A stretch of DNA of 64,000 nt from Flavobacteriales bacterium UBA2104 (GCA_002331485.1 DCYS01000036.1:83572-147571), one strand, 5' to 3'. Counted from the stretch's first letter, positions 1 to 9,285 are shown. Translations and numbers: made by a program. The notes: generated from the sequence alone by a model not told the origin.

Positions 1-117
1 GAGGATCTAGATTTTAATTTTCAGGTCCGTGGTGATAACGATGTTGATCTTATAGAGTTTTTCGGTTCAGAAAATTATGAATATATCAAGACAGCAACAA
101 AAAAATATGTTCGATGA
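1..117 (+). CDS. 3' end of an unidentified CDS (5' partial) of the glycan cluster
   Basis: Frame 1 is open from the window edge for 38 codons and stops with TGA at 115-117. The stop overlaps the ATG of the next gene (ATGA, 114-117), the usual sign of translational coupling in an operon. The visible C-terminus is acidic then basic, ending in KKYVR, and has no motif I recognise. By position it should belong to the same dideoxysugar or polysaccharide pathway as the aminotransferase behind it. An epimerase, WbqC-like or acyltransferase product would all be plausible, but nothing visible decides between them. Confidence 0.75.
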   Translation, partial: EDLDFNFQVRGDNDVDLIEFFGSENYEYIKTATKKYVR

Positions 118-1190
118 TTCCAGTAACCAAAACATTTATTCCTCCCTTAAACGAATACTCTAAGATATTAGAAAGAGCATTTGACAACAATTGGTTAACT
201 AACAGGGGAGAACTAGTTTGCGAATTAGAAAGTGAGTTGGCAAAATTTTTAGCTTTAGATGAAGCTCGAATACTATGCACTAACAATGGAACTACACCGA
301 TACAAATAGCACTTAAACTCTTGGGTCAAAATGGTGAAGTTATAACGACCCCTTTCAGCTACGTAGCAACAACCTCGTCCATTGTTTGGGAGAATTGTAA
401 ACCAGTATTCGTTGACATTCATCCAGATTATTTAACCATAGATGAATCAAAAATTGAAGAAGCAATAACGGAGAAAACAACTTGCATTTTAGCAACTCAC
501 GTTTTTGGAAATCCTTGTAATATATCTGAAATAGAACGTATCGCTAAAAAACACGATTTAAAAGTGATTTTCGATGCTGCACACTGTTTTGGTGTCGAAT
601 ACAAGGGGAAATCAATTTTTGAATATGGCGATTTAAGCACATGTAGCTTCCATGCAACCAAGCTTTTTCATACAGGAGAAGGAGGAGCTATATTTTGTAA
701 AGATAAAGAACTATTTAATAGGGTATATTACAGTCACAATTTCGGTCACGATGGACCACTAAAGTTTCATGGTTTAGGTATAAACGGAAAAATGAGTGAA
801 CTCTCAGCCGCAATGGGGTTATGCGTTTTGCCATACATAAAAGAAATTCTATCTAATCGTGAGAGAATTGTTGGCTACTATCAAAAGCATCTTAGTAAAA
901 AGGTGCTTGATCTCCTCGCTATTCGAAAAGAAACAAAATGGAACTTCAGTTACTTTCCTGTTGTCTTCAAAAGCGAAGATCAATTAATAAAAACAGAAAC
1001 TCTATTAAATGAACTAGATATATACCCCCGAAGGTATTTCTATCCTAGTCTAACCGAACTGCCATATGTTAATCAAGGTATTTGTGATATTTCAACTTCC
1101 ATATCTCATAGAGTAATGTGTCTACCGCTTTACTCAGGACTCCTAAATGAAGACCTAGTTCAAATCGTCAAAATTCTAAATGAGATATGA
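114..1190 (+). CDS. vioA: DegT/DnrJ/EryC1/StrS sugar aminotransferase, VioA-like (dTDP-4-keto-6-deoxyglucose 4-transaminase)
   Basis: A PLP-dependent nucleotide-sugar aminotransferase of 358 aa, normal for the family, beginning with the usual IPVTKTFIPP segment. D154 in FDAAH would contact the pyridine nitrogen. K183 in SFHATKLFHTGEGG should form the Schiff base. The SFHATK form of the lysine motif resembles VioA enzymes, which make dTDP-4-amino-4,6-dideoxyglucose, more than the SFHETK form of WecE. The assignment is supported by the next gene, a VioF-type formyltransferase acting on exactly that product, whose ATG overlaps this stop by 4 bp. The family is certain. The sugar stereochemistry is inferred from motif and context, and a galacto-configured product cannot be excluded. 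Confidence 0.82.
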   Translation: MIPVTKTFIPPLNEYSKILERAFDNNWLTNRGELVCELESELAKFLALDEARILCTNNGTTPIQIALKLLGQNGEVITTPFSYVATTSSIVWENCKPVFVDIHPDYLTIDESKIEEAITEKTTCILATHVFGNPCNISEIERIAKKHDLKVIFDAAHCFGVEYKGKSIFEYGDLSTCSFHATKLFHTGEGGAIFCKDKELFNRVYYSHNFGHDGPLKFHGLGINGKMSELSAAMGLCVLPYIKEILSNRERIVGYYQKHLSKKVLDLLAIRKETKWNFSYFPVVFKSEDQLIKTETLLNELDIYPRRYFYPSLTELPYVNQGICDISTSISHRVMCLPLYSGLLNEDLVQIVKILNEI

Positions 1191-1942
1191 GCACATCCAA
1201 ACAAATAAATAAAAAAATATTAATCCTAAGCGATAACGCATATCTAAGCAGTTCGTTTTTATCAATTTGTGAAGAATTGAAATTAGATCTTAATGAATTC
1301 CATTTTGCTAGGAGTCCTAAGAGTAATTTTGAAATAGAAAACAACCCCATTTATAAAAAGCATAAGATTGTAAATGTAAAAGATGGTTGGAAACAAATAG
1401 TTAAAGATTACAGGCTTGTAATTTCGTTGCATTGCAAGCAGATCTTTCCTCCCGAATTGATTAAAAATGTACGATGTATAAATGTACATCCTGGTTATAA
1501 TCCATACAACAGAGGGTGGTTTCCACAAGTGTTTTCAATTATTAATAAAAAGCCTCTAGGCGTAACCATACATGAGATAGATGAGAAGTTAGATCATGGG
1601 AAAATCATTGTTCGAAAAAAAATCGATATCAAAAAATCTGATACTTCCGGTTCTTTGTATAAGAGGATTTTAAATTTAGAGTTGGATCTAATTCGAAAGA
1701 ATTTGACCAATATTTTAGAAGGTAATTATGCAACAAGAGATCCTGAGAGTGACGGAAATATAAATCTTAAGAAAGACTTTAATGATCTTCTTGAGATTGA
1801 TTTATCAAAGACTCAAACAATTAAAGAAACTATCGACCTTCTAAGAGCTTTAACCCATGAAGGATACAAAAACGCATATTTCATTGATGAAGAGACTGGG
1901 AAAAAAATTTACATTAGTTTAAATTTATTTGATGAAAACTAG
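1187..1942 (+). CDS. vioF: dTDP-4-amino-4,6-dideoxyglucose N-formyltransferase (VioF/QdtF type)
   Basis: A formyltransferase-fold enzyme of 251 aa. The catalytic triad of the family is visible as N99 and H101 in INVHPGYNPYNRG plus D136 in LDHG. The stretch HPGYNPYNRGWFPQVFSI followed by GVTIHEIDEKLDHG is the signature I know from VioF-like enzymes of O-antigen loci. These use N10-formyl-tetrahydrofolate to formylate dTDP-4-amino-4,6-dideoxyglucose to dTDP-Qui4NFo. The length matches the sugar formyltransferases rather than Fmt (about 310 aa). Its start overlaps the upstream aminotransferase stop (ATGA), so substrate supply and formylation are coupled. Some relatives formylate a 3-amino sugar; the VioA-like neighbour favours the 4-amino substrate. 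Confidence 0.85.
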   Translation: MSTSKQINKKILILSDNAYLSSSFLSICEELKLDLNEFHFARSPKSNFEIENNPIYKKHKIVNVKDGWKQIVKDYRLVISLHCKQIFPPELIKNVRCINVHPGYNPYNRGWFPQVFSIINKKPLGVTIHEIDEKLDHGKIIVRKKIDIKKSDTSGSLYKRILNLELDLIRKNLTNILEGNYATRDPESDGNINLKKDFNDLLEIDLSKTQTIKETIDLLRALTHEGYKNAYFIDEETGKKIYISLNLFDEN

Positions 1943-2000
1943 CTCAAAACAATTGTTCCTCAATTACTACCAATGTGTATTAATGCATAAAATTTAGTGT

Positions 2001-3146
2001 ATGAATCTTCATCTATCATACGACGAAAAATTTTTGGATCCATTTATAGATTATGCCGAACGTTTTACAAGTTCACATAACAAGTATATTGTTATTTGTA
2101 CAAATGGAGAACTTAAACATGTTCAGTCCGGTATAGTTATTAAGTCGGATGAGGATATTAATAGCTTAGAAAAAATTGTTTCAGAATTAGATGATATTAA
2201 AAGAATTTATTTTCATGCATTACCAAAACTCTTTGCAGAGTTGGTAAACGGTGGCAAAATAAACTCGATTAAAAAGTACCTGTTATTCTACGGAGGTGAA
2301 GTTTTTGGTTTGAATCGGTTTGAAAATGAGTTTTACTTGAATAAGACGTTACACATTAATCGTAAATTTAGTCATTCTAAAATTGAACTATCTCTTAATC
2401 CAATCCAACTAAGAAGAAATATCCTTAATCACAAGCATTACTCTAGTTTAAAATTCAATAAGGACAGAGAGGTGGAGAGTGCTCTAAAAAAAATCGATTT
2501 TATTGCACATTATATTCAGGAAGATGTTGACGAGTATGTAAAAAAAATAAACCCAAATATTAAACAGATCAATTGGAACTATTTCGGACAAGATCAATCA
2601 AAAGTTAGTCAAATAGAAGGCAAAAATAAGAATGCAAAGACCATTTTAATGGGCAACTCTGCTTCACCCTTTAATAATCACATCGACGGTATAGATTATT
2701 TACACAGTCTAGACCTAAAGCTAAAAATAATTGCACCATTATCATATGGAGGAAACCCAAAGTATATAAATTATGTTGAGAACTATGGCAACCAGAAGTT
2801 CGGGGATGGTTTTCAAGCGTTAACCAAGTTTCTGAAACCGGAGAAATACTACTCGTTGATGCGAGATGTTAAAGCGGCCGTGTTTTTTAATGTTCGTTCT
2901 CAAGCAGCGGGAAATATCCTTTGGTTACTTTCTAATAAGATTCCAGTTTTTATGCTAGAAGAAAGCAGTTTATTCAAGTTCTTAAAGTCAAACGATATTC
3001 ATGTCTACTCAATAAAAAAACATCTCAATCTTTTTTTGGGACAAGAGGACAAGCTCAAGGATCAGGCGAAGTATAATATTGAAGCAATCAACAAAGTTTT
3101 TGGTGAGAAGGCTATGAAAGAGAAATATAAATCGTTGTTAGAATAA
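2001..3146 (+). CDS. GT56 (WecF-like) dTDP-4-amino-dideoxyhexose glycosyltransferase
   Basis: A protein of 381 aa matching the WecF family (TDP-Fuc4NAc:lipid-II transferase, GT56). Diagnostic parts are GNSASPFNNH at 218-227, APLSYGG near 246-251 and RSQAAGNI at 299-306. The order and spacing are as in enterobacterial WecF, though the protein is somewhat longer. WecF adds a 4-acylamino-4,6-dideoxyhexose from a dTDP donor to an undecaprenyl-linked acceptor. Here the adjacent vioA/vioF pair makes another dTDP-4-acylamino-4,6-dideoxyhexose, so I infer it transfers Qui4NFo. No transmembrane segment is evident, consistent with a cytoplasmic peripheral enzyme. The acceptor is unknown, and there is no sign of a complete ECA pathway in the window. 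Confidence 0.8.
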   Translation: MNLHLSYDEKFLDPFIDYAERFTSSHNKYIVICTNGELKHVQSGIVIKSDEDINSLEKIVSELDDIKRIYFHALPKLFAELVNGGKINSIKKYLLFYGGEVFGLNRFENEFYLNKTLHINRKFSHSKIELSLNPIQLRRNILNHKHYSSLKFNKDREVESALKKIDFIAHYIQEDVDEYVKKINPNIKQINWNYFGQDQSKVSQIEGKNKNAKTILMGNSASPFNNHIDGIDYLHSLDLKLKIIAPLSYGGNPKYINYVENYGNQKFGDGFQALTKFLKPEKYYSLMRDVKAAVFFNVRSQAAGNILWLLSNKIPVFMLEESSLFKFLKSNDIHVYSIKKHLNLFLGQEDKLKDQAKYNIEAINKVFGEKAMKEKYKSLLE

Positions 3147-3152
3147 CTCTAA

Positions 3153-4154
3153 ATGGATAAGAGTAAAAAATACAAAGCTCTCATTTGCATTACAACTTGC
3201 AATCGTCTTAATGAGGTAAAGAAATTTGCATTAGAATATATCAGATTCTCTAATGATCATGAGAACTTTGATTTTTTGCTTTCACTAGACGGAAAAGATG
3301 ATGAATACATAGATTTTTGTTCGGCTTATTCTATTCCGCTTTTATATTCTGAGCAAAGAGAAGGGGTTGGCCTTTCGAAGAATAGGGTTTTAAGTGCCTT
3401 TTCTCAGTATGACTATTATTTTTTCATTGAAGATGATGTTGAATTACTGGATCCAAGTATTTTCTCACTGCACATAAAAGCAGCCTTGTTATCTAATTAT
3501 CATCATTTTACTGTCTCTGCTATATCAATGCCATTAGAAAAGGAAAAAATTTCGAATGCAATAACGATTATTCATGCAGATCATGGTGGAGGAACATTTA
3601 ACTTTTTTACCTCAGAAGGCCTGGAAAAAGTTGGAGGTTGGCATGAGGACTTTGCATCTCTAAAAAGGTATGGTCATGTTGAACATACGTTGAGGTTTGT
3701 AAATGCTGGATTATCTCCTTCACCTTTTCTCTTTATCGAGGAAGCTCAGAACATGATTCTAGTGCATGACCCAGAACATGTCTCATCTCCTGTTAAAAAG
3801 TATAAAGACACAATATTCTCCGAATTGGAGTATAATATCGTCAAAAAGAAACTGGATTTCTATCCCATTAAAACACTTTCAAACTATCACTTTAATCAAA
3901 AGGATATGAATTATGTTTCCGGATTGAAAAAAGTATTGTCTAAGAAATTAGAATACCCTCTATTGAATTTCTTTGAACGCCGGAAAGCTCTATCTGAAAA
4001 GTATTTGGTCTATTCTGGAAAAGATATACCAATAAGGTTAAAAAGGTTATATATTCTCAAATTTATCTTAAACAACCCTTTAGGCAAAAAAACCCGTTCG
4101 TTCTTTAAACAACGAATTACTGTATATTTGAACAGAATCTTTTCTAAAAAATGA
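3153..4154 (+). CDS. GT-A fold glycosyltransferase, paralogue A
   Basis: A 333-aa glycosyltransferase with a GT2-like N-terminus (ICITTCNR at 11-18) and an acidic metal-binding motif EDDV at 93-96 in YYFFIEDDVELLD. It then has a GGWH segment and a GH-x-EH motif (YGHVEH) in the acceptor half. The C-terminus is strongly basic, which could hold it at the membrane. It is clearly related along its whole length to the product at 7299-8279: both contain SEQREGVGLSKNRVL, YYFFIEDDV and GGWH...FA..KR.GH.EH. The donor and linkage are not predictable from sequence. It lies 6 bp after the WecF-like gene and 6 bp before the methyltransferase, inside one operon. Confidence 0.78.
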   Translation: MDKSKKYKALICITTCNRLNEVKKFALEYIRFSNDHENFDFLLSLDGKDDEYIDFCSAYSIPLLYSEQREGVGLSKNRVLSAFSQYDYYFFIEDDVELLDPSIFSLHIKAALLSNYHHFTVSAISMPLEKEKISNAITIIHADHGGGTFNFFTSEGLEKVGGWHEDFASLKRYGHVEHTLRFVNAGLSPSPFLFIEEAQNMILVHDPEHVSSPVKKYKDTIFSELEYNIVKKKLDFYPIKTLSNYHFNQKDMNYVSGLKKVLSKKLEYPLLNFFERRKALSEKYLVYSGKDIPIRLKRLYILKFILNNPLGKKTRSFFKQRITVYLNRIFSKK

Positions 4155-4160
4155 AGTTAG

Positions 4161-4874
4161 ATGTCTCAAAACGATAAAATCTCTGAGTTTTACGATGAAT
4201 ATGTTGCCAGGCAAAGACGAATAGGGGTCAACCTCAGACACCAGTCTATATTCCAAAAGGTTCAGAACGTTGGATTAAAAAGAAATCATAATGTTTTGGA
4301 AGTTGGTTGTGGTATTGGAACTTTTACTAGCCTCATAATTCCTTATATTGATGAAGGAAGTATTACTGCGATGGATATTAGTCCGAAAAGTATAGAGGTT
4401 GCTAAACATGATTATGAGTCGTCCAATGTCAACTTCTTAGCTCAAGATGCCACAGCGTACGATTTCAAAGGCGAGCTGTTTGATGTTATAATTTTACCAG
4501 ATGTTCTTGAACATATTCCAATCGATCTTCACGACGGTCTTTTTAAAAAATTAAGCTCTGTATTAACTCACGATGGATTCATTTTTATTCACATACCGAA
4601 TCCAGTATATTTAGAGTGGTGTCATAAAAATAAACCCGAAATTTTGCAAGTCATCGATCAACCAATAACCACCGATATTCTTGTTGAAAACACGTATAAA
4701 CATGGGTTGTTTATTGAAGAATTGAAAACATATCCAATTTGGGTTGAGCACAACGATTATCAGTACATTGTTCTCAGAAAAAACAACTACCAGGACTTCA
4801 ATCGAATTATTGAATATCCTCCATCCTTTCTTGATAAGGTAAAACACAAATTAAATGCCTGGCGAAAAAAATAA
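4161..4874 (+). CDS. Class I SAM-dependent methyltransferase of the glycan cluster
   Basis: A Rossmann-fold methyltransferase of 237 aa. Motif I is VLEVGCGIGT at 45-54, the acidic ribose-binding position is D79 or nearby in MDISPKS, and a motif IV-like stretch reads IILPDVLEHIP. The overall order matches the Methyltransf_11/25 group. The C-terminal third, which in these enzymes determines the substrate, is not recognisable. By location it probably methylates a sugar hydroxyl or caps the chain of the polysaccharide. Its last 20 bp overlap the start of the following GT4 gene, so translational coupling is likely. Confidence 0.8.
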   Translation: MSQNDKISEFYDEYVARQRRIGVNLRHQSIFQKVQNVGLKRNHNVLEVGCGIGTFTSLIIPYIDEGSITAMDISPKSIEVAKHDYESSNVNFLAQDATAYDFKGELFDVIILPDVLEHIPIDLHDGLFKKLSSVLTHDGFIFIHIPNPVYLEWCHKNKPEILQVIDQPITTDILVENTYKHGLFIEELKTYPIWVEHNDYQYIVLRKNNYQDFNRIIEYPPSFLDKVKHKLNAWRKK

Positions 4875-6087
4875 TACGCTGTTCTTGTTCACTGCGGCTT
4901 ATCCATACGGACATAAAAATGAGCCCTTTCTAGAAAATGAAATTGAATATCTTGCTAGAGAATTCAAAGAGGTTGTCATTTTTCCACATACAAAACCGAG
5001 CAATGAAAAAAGAGTCGTTCCGGAAAATGTAACAATCAACAACTGCATGGCGGAAGCTGATCAAAATCCTAAAAAGAAACATTTATTGTTAAACATTTTC
5101 TTTACACTTAAAATTCTACTCTATTCGGCGAGAAGCCTTAGAAGAATTAGAAGTTTTTGGCTAAATCATAAGTTATTATTGGATATAATTTCAATTGGAA
5201 TAATACAGGGAACTGCTCTAAAAAAAGAATTGAAGAATAAAGACTTGGACAATACAATCTTTTATGATTACTGGTTCTTCAATGCTAATTTTTCAATACA
5301 ATACTTAAGAAAAAATCGAAAAATCAAAAAGTATATTTGTCGCGCTCATCGATTTGATATTTATGATGAAAGTTGGCCAACGGTGAATGTTCCCTTTTTA
5401 GAGTGGAGATTAAAAAACATCGATGAAGTTTATTTCATATCCAAACACGGATTAAATTACATAAAAGATAAACTGGATAGGGCTGATTATAATAAAAAAT
5501 TAAAGCAGAGCTACTTAGGGGTGAGAAGACCCGTCTTTGATAAGAACAGAAGAAAATGTGATGAATTATTCACAATTGTATCATGTGCAAGAGTTGTTGA
5601 TTTCAAAAGGGTCCATTTAATACCTAAAGTGTTATGTAAAATAAAGTCTAAAATAAAATGGATTCATTTCGGGGATGGCCCTTTATTCTCTGAATTGGAA
5701 AAAAATTGCAAGAATCTACCCGAACACGTTGAGTTTGAACTTAAGGGTCATACTTCAAATACTGAGGTGCATAACTTCTATAAATCATGTAAACCTGATC
5801 TGTTTATGTCTATCAGCGTGTCTGAAGGCTTGCCTGTATCAATGATGGAGGCAATTGGATACGGAGTTCCAATCTTAGCAGTGGATGCCGGAGGTATTAA
5901 TGAAATAGTTTCTGACCAAACGGGTGAGCTACTGCGTCATGATATTAAACTTGAACGAATTGCGAAAACACTTGATGAATTTATAGATAATAAATCCTTT
6001 CAAGAAGAAAATGTTAAAGCATTCTTTGATAATAATTTTTCAGCAGGAAAAAATTATGGAAAGTTTATTTTAGCTTTGAAGAGCTAA
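4855..6087 (+). CDS. GT4 family glycosyltransferase (GT-B fold), first copy
   Basis: A 410-aa retaining GT-B enzyme. The C-terminal domain carries the GT4 pattern: WIHFGDGPLFSELE, then SISVSEGLPVSMMEAIGYG with the E-x7-E pair that binds the nucleotide-sugar, then PILAVDAGGINEIV. The N-terminal acceptor domain begins with LFLFTAAYPYG and is lineage-specific. The ATG lies 20 bp inside the upstream methyltransferase gene. It is not close in sequence to the neighbouring GT4 product at 6109-7299 beyond the family motifs, so the two are not a recent duplication. Sugar specificity is unknown. Confidence 0.82.
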   Translation: MPGEKNNTLFLFTAAYPYGHKNEPFLENEIEYLAREFKEVVIFPHTKPSNEKRVVPENVTINNCMAEADQNPKKKHLLLNIFFTLKILLYSARSLRRIRSFWLNHKLLLDIISIGIIQGTALKKELKNKDLDNTIFYDYWFFNANFSIQYLRKNRKIKKYICRAHRFDIYDESWPTVNVPFLEWRLKNIDEVYFISKHGLNYIKDKLDRADYNKKLKQSYLGVRRPVFDKNRRKCDELFTIVSCARVVDFKRVHLIPKVLCKIKSKIKWIHFGDGPLFSELEKNCKNLPEHVEFELKGHTSNTEVHNFYKSCKPDLFMSISVSEGLPVSMMEAIGYGVPILAVDAGGINEIVSDQTGELLRHDIKLERIAKTLDEFIDNKSFQEENVKAFFDNNFSAGKNYGKFILALKS

Positions 6088-6108
6088 ACTCAATAACTAT
6101 ATTTCACT

Positions 6109-7299
6109 TTGATAGAAAAGGAAAGCACTTTGCATGTACTAGAAATACCGGCCTGGTATAAATCTAACGAGCATCCTGTTTCTGCAACTTTTAATGAGGA
6201 TCACGCAAGGATGCTGATGAATAATGGAATACAGGTTGGACTTATATTTCCCGATTATTCTGGCTCTTTTATTAAAAGAATCAAGGGTGAACAAAACAGT
6301 TTAGAAATATCATTAGACAATGAGCTGCCCACATATCATTTAAAACTTCATCCATATGTACCCAAATTGACGAAGATCAATTATGACTTGCTGTTCCGAT
6401 ATTTTTGTAAAGCATATGAAACTTATGTTAGCAAGTACGGGGAGCCCCATGTTATTCATGCACATCACTGTTTTATGGCTGGATATTTAGCCATGAAACT
6501 AAAGGAAAAATATAGAATCAAATATGTCATTACGAAACTTTCTACACCATTTATTTACGAAACGAATAAGCTTAGTTCATTCGAAAGAAAATACATCGAA
6601 AAAATTATCAACAATGCTGATGGTGTAATGTTTATTAGTGAACACCAAAGAGATAGAATGGAGGAATTATATCAAATTGGTAACAAAAATATTCATGAAG
6701 TAATATATCTTCCATTAAACCCACTATTTGTTGAGGATGGTAGAAGACAAATAAAAACAAGGGAGAATAGATTGGATTTCATTAATATTGGTAAACTAAT
6801 TGATGTCAAAAATCAAACTACACTTATAAAAGCATTTCATCTTTTCTTGAAATCATCAGACATAAAAAGTTGTTTAAAAATTTATGGAGAAGGACCTTTG
6901 AGAGTGAAGCTAGAAAATCTGATAAATGAATTAGGGCTCCAATCCAATGTTAAACTCATGGGCGAAGCTAGTCGAAAAGATATCCGAAATGCGATTGCAA
7001 ACTCAAGCTTTTTGATTTCCTCTAGTAAACAAGAAACCATGGGAGTTAATATTATTGAAGCTCATTCTCAAGGCGTACCCGTTATTGCTTTAAATGCGGG
7101 TACTACCGAAGAGTTAATTAGTATTGAAAATGGTGTTCACGTCACCAAGAACACAGTTGAAGACTTAAAAAATGGTATTATTCATGCTACTGAAACTGAC
7201 TTTGACTCAGATAGTATTAGAACGAATTGTCTTGCAAAATTCTCTAGTGAATCAATCTTCGAGAAAACTCAGAGACTTTATAATCAGATCCTGAAATAA
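6109..7299 (+). CDS. GT4 family glycosyltransferase (GT-B fold), second copy
   Basis: A 396-aa GT-B enzyme with the N-terminal segment LHVLEIPAWYKS...HPVSATFNEDHA and HAHHCFMAGYLA. The C-terminal GT4 domain has INIGKL, KIYGEGPLRVKLE, SSSKQETMGVNIIEA and VPVIALNAGTTEEL. I chose a TTG start at 6109 because no in-frame ATG exists before the ATG at about 6211, and conserved N-terminal sequence begins well before that. The stop TAA shares its last A with the ATG of the next gene (TAATG), so the two are coupled. The N-terminal EIPAWYKS..HP..A.F opening recurs in capsular and O-antigen GT4 enzymes; the precise reaction is unknown. Confidence 0.8.
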   Translation: MIEKESTLHVLEIPAWYKSNEHPVSATFNEDHARMLMNNGIQVGLIFPDYSGSFIKRIKGEQNSLEISLDNELPTYHLKLHPYVPKLTKINYDLLFRYFCKAYETYVSKYGEPHVIHAHHCFMAGYLAMKLKEKYRIKYVITKLSTPFIYETNKLSSFERKYIEKIINNADGVMFISEHQRDRMEELYQIGNKNIHEVIYLPLNPLFVEDGRRQIKTRENRLDFINIGKLIDVKNQTTLIKAFHLFLKSSDIKSCLKIYGEGPLRVKLENLINELGLQSNVKLMGEASRKDIRNAIANSSFLISSSKQETMGVNIIEAHSQGVPVIALNAGTTEELISIENGVHVTKNTVEDLKNGIIHATETDFDSDSIRTNCLAKFSSESIFEKTQRLYNQILK

Positions 7300-8279
7300 T
7301 GAATGATTACTCTGCACTTATAGTAATTACTACTTGTAATCGAATAAACCTGGTTAAACAAAATATCTGGGAGTATTTGAAATTTACGAATTCCAATGAT
7401 CGATTCGATTTTTTACTTGCAGTTGACGGAATAAATAATGATTATCTGGATTTCACTGAAAAATATGATATTCCAATGATTCACTCTGAGCAAAGGGAGG
7501 GGGTCGGTTTATCTAAAAATCGAGTTCTTACGAAATTTTCCGATTACGATTACTATTTTTTTATCGAAGACGATGTCTATTTAGAAAACACAGAAATTTT
7601 TGATTTATACATAAGCACAAGTAATAAAGAGAACATTCCTCACATGATGGCTTATGGTTCAACGAATATTACTGAGGTCCTAAAGCAAGATAATTATACG
7701 CTTGTTTGTTCTCAATTTGGAGGAGCACAGTTTAATTTTTTTACCAAAGATGGGCTTAAAAAGGTTGGCGGTTGGCACACTCTCTTTGCGAAATATAAAC
7801 GTTTCGGACATACAGAACATTCATACAGATTTTTCCATCAAGAACTACAAAGAAGTCCTTTTATAGCCATCAAAGAAGCTCAAAACAGTATTATTGTTTT
7901 TGATCCTCCGCATGTTTCTCAAATTAATACAAAATTAGAACTAGATGAAAACGGTTTATGTAAAGAGGAAAGAAACTTAATAAATGAAAATTCTACTTAT
8001 TTTCCTTTGAAAACCCTGAGTCCATTTTACTTTAACGATAAAAACCTAGGGTTTAATCAACGCGCTTTTGATTTTTTAAATCAAAATTCAAAGATATACC
8101 CGCTATCTTCAGGTAAAGAGAGAAGGAAAATATTAGGGGAATACTTTGCCCTTAAAATTAGTATGTCGGCGTCTTTTTTAACCAAAATTTCGCTAATAAC
8201 TAAGTCTTTTTTGATGTATCCGATGAATAACCCTTTAAAACATTATATAAAAACTAAACTTATTGGAAGGAAAAGATAA
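7299..8279 (+). CDS. GT-A fold glycosyltransferase, paralogue B
   Basis: A 326-aa protein that is a full-length paralogue of the product at 3153-4154. It shares VITTCNR near 9-15, SEQREGVGLSKNRVL near 63-77, EDDV at 90-93 and GGWHTLFAKYKRFGHTEH. The EDDV motif would bind the divalent cation and nucleotide-sugar. Both copies end in a basic tail with a NNPL segment. The region between the shared blocks has diverged considerably, so donor or acceptor specificity may differ: two related sugars may be added at different points of the repeat unit. The ATG overlaps the previous stop by one base. Confidence 0.78.
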   Translation: MNDYSALIVITTCNRINLVKQNIWEYLKFTNSNDRFDFLLAVDGINNDYLDFTEKYDIPMIHSEQREGVGLSKNRVLTKFSDYDYYFFIEDDVYLENTEIFDLYISTSNKENIPHMMAYGSTNITEVLKQDNYTLVCSQFGGAQFNFFTKDGLKKVGGWHTLFAKYKRFGHTEHSYRFFHQELQRSPFIAIKEAQNSIIVFDPPHVSQINTKLELDENGLCKEERNLINENSTYFPLKTLSPFYFNDKNLGFNQRAFDFLNQNSKIYPLSSGKERRKILGEYFALKISMSASFLTKISLITKSFLMYPMNNPLKHYIKTKLIGRKR

Positions 8280-9285
8280 ATATCCTCTTATAACTGTATT
8301 AATGCCTTGTTTCAATGCTGAAAAGTATGTGGAGCAAGCTGTAGATTCCATATTGAATCAAACCTACTCTAACCTGGAGGTTTTGTGTATAGATGATGGG
8401 TCTCAGGATGAAACTCTAGTTATTCTGGAAAGACTAAAGAAAAAAGATGCTCGCTTAAGAATAATAAGAAACGAGCAAAACCTAAAGTTAATAACAACAT
8501 TAAACAAGGGTTTGAAATTAGCGAAGGGTGATTATATAGCTCGTATGGATGCGGATGACATATCATACCCTCATCGTATAAAGTTATTGTATGGGTTTTT
8601 AATAAATAACAACCTTGATCTTGCCTCTTGTAACGTCGATTTCCTCAATATGAATGGAAAGAGACTAGGTGAAAACTATTTGAAATGTCATTCTCAGGAG
8701 GAAATAGAGCTTAGTAGTTATTTTTTTACTCCAATAGCTCACGCCGCCATTCTCGTTCGAAAAGATGTAATGATGAATCATTTCTACAGTACGAATGAGG
8801 AAGCCCTGCATGTTGAAGATTATGAACTTTGGACGAGAATGATCAGAAACGGAATAAAGATGAGCAACTTAAGTGATGTTTTGTATTCTGTAAGAATTAA
8901 CGATGAGAGTGTTTCATCAAAATTCGAACATCTTCAACGCAGTAATTTTGTGAAGTGTGGACTGGAACATCAAGGTTCAATTCTTGGTTATGAACCCGAA
9001 ATAAAACATGCGAGAATTGCAATGAACAGAATCAACAATGCAAGTTTAAGTGATATGAAGAAAGGCTTTGAATTGATTGATGAGGTCTATAAAAAGTTTT
9101 GCAACGGTAAGGAAAGTAGTCAGTTAAGGCTAATTATTATCTTACATAAGATCGATATTCTTATAAATACAATTAAATTGCTCAACTTAGTTAGCAAAAC
9201 CTGGGCGGTTTTCAAGATTTCAGGTATTATCATTTCGAACTTTGGAAAAAGTGGCGTGAGATCGTATTTGAGACATAAATTATAG
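8263..9285 (+). CDS. Classical GT2 family glycosyltransferase
   Basis: A 340-aa inverting GT-A enzyme. ITVLMPCFNAEKYVEQAV opens the nucleotide-binding domain, IDDGSQDET follows at 43-51, and the metal-binding DADD is at 96-99 in ARMDADDIS. HVEDYELWTRM, the ED-Y motif holding the catalytic base, comes later. The start is a TTG at 8263, 17 bp inside the upstream gene. The next in-frame ATG (codon 14) would cut into the first beta strand, so I keep the TTG. A hydrophobic segment near the C-terminus (VFKISGIIISNFG) may sit at the membrane. The sugar donor is not predictable. Confidence 0.82.
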   Translation: MEGKDKYPLITVLMPCFNAEKYVEQAVDSILNQTYSNLEVLCIDDGSQDETLVILERLKKKDARLRIIRNEQNLKLITTLNKGLKLAKGDYIARMDADDISYPHRIKLLYGFLINNNLDLASCNVDFLNMNGKRLGENYLKCHSQEEIELSSYFFTPIAHAAILVRKDVMMNHFYSTNEEALHVEDYELWTRMIRNGIKMSNLSDVLYSVRINDESVSSKFEHLQRSNFVKCGLEHQGSILGYEPEIKHARIAMNRINNASLSDMKKGFELIDEVYKKFCNGKESSQLRLIIILHKIDILINTIKLLNLVSKTWAVFKISGIIISNFGKSGVRSYLRHKL

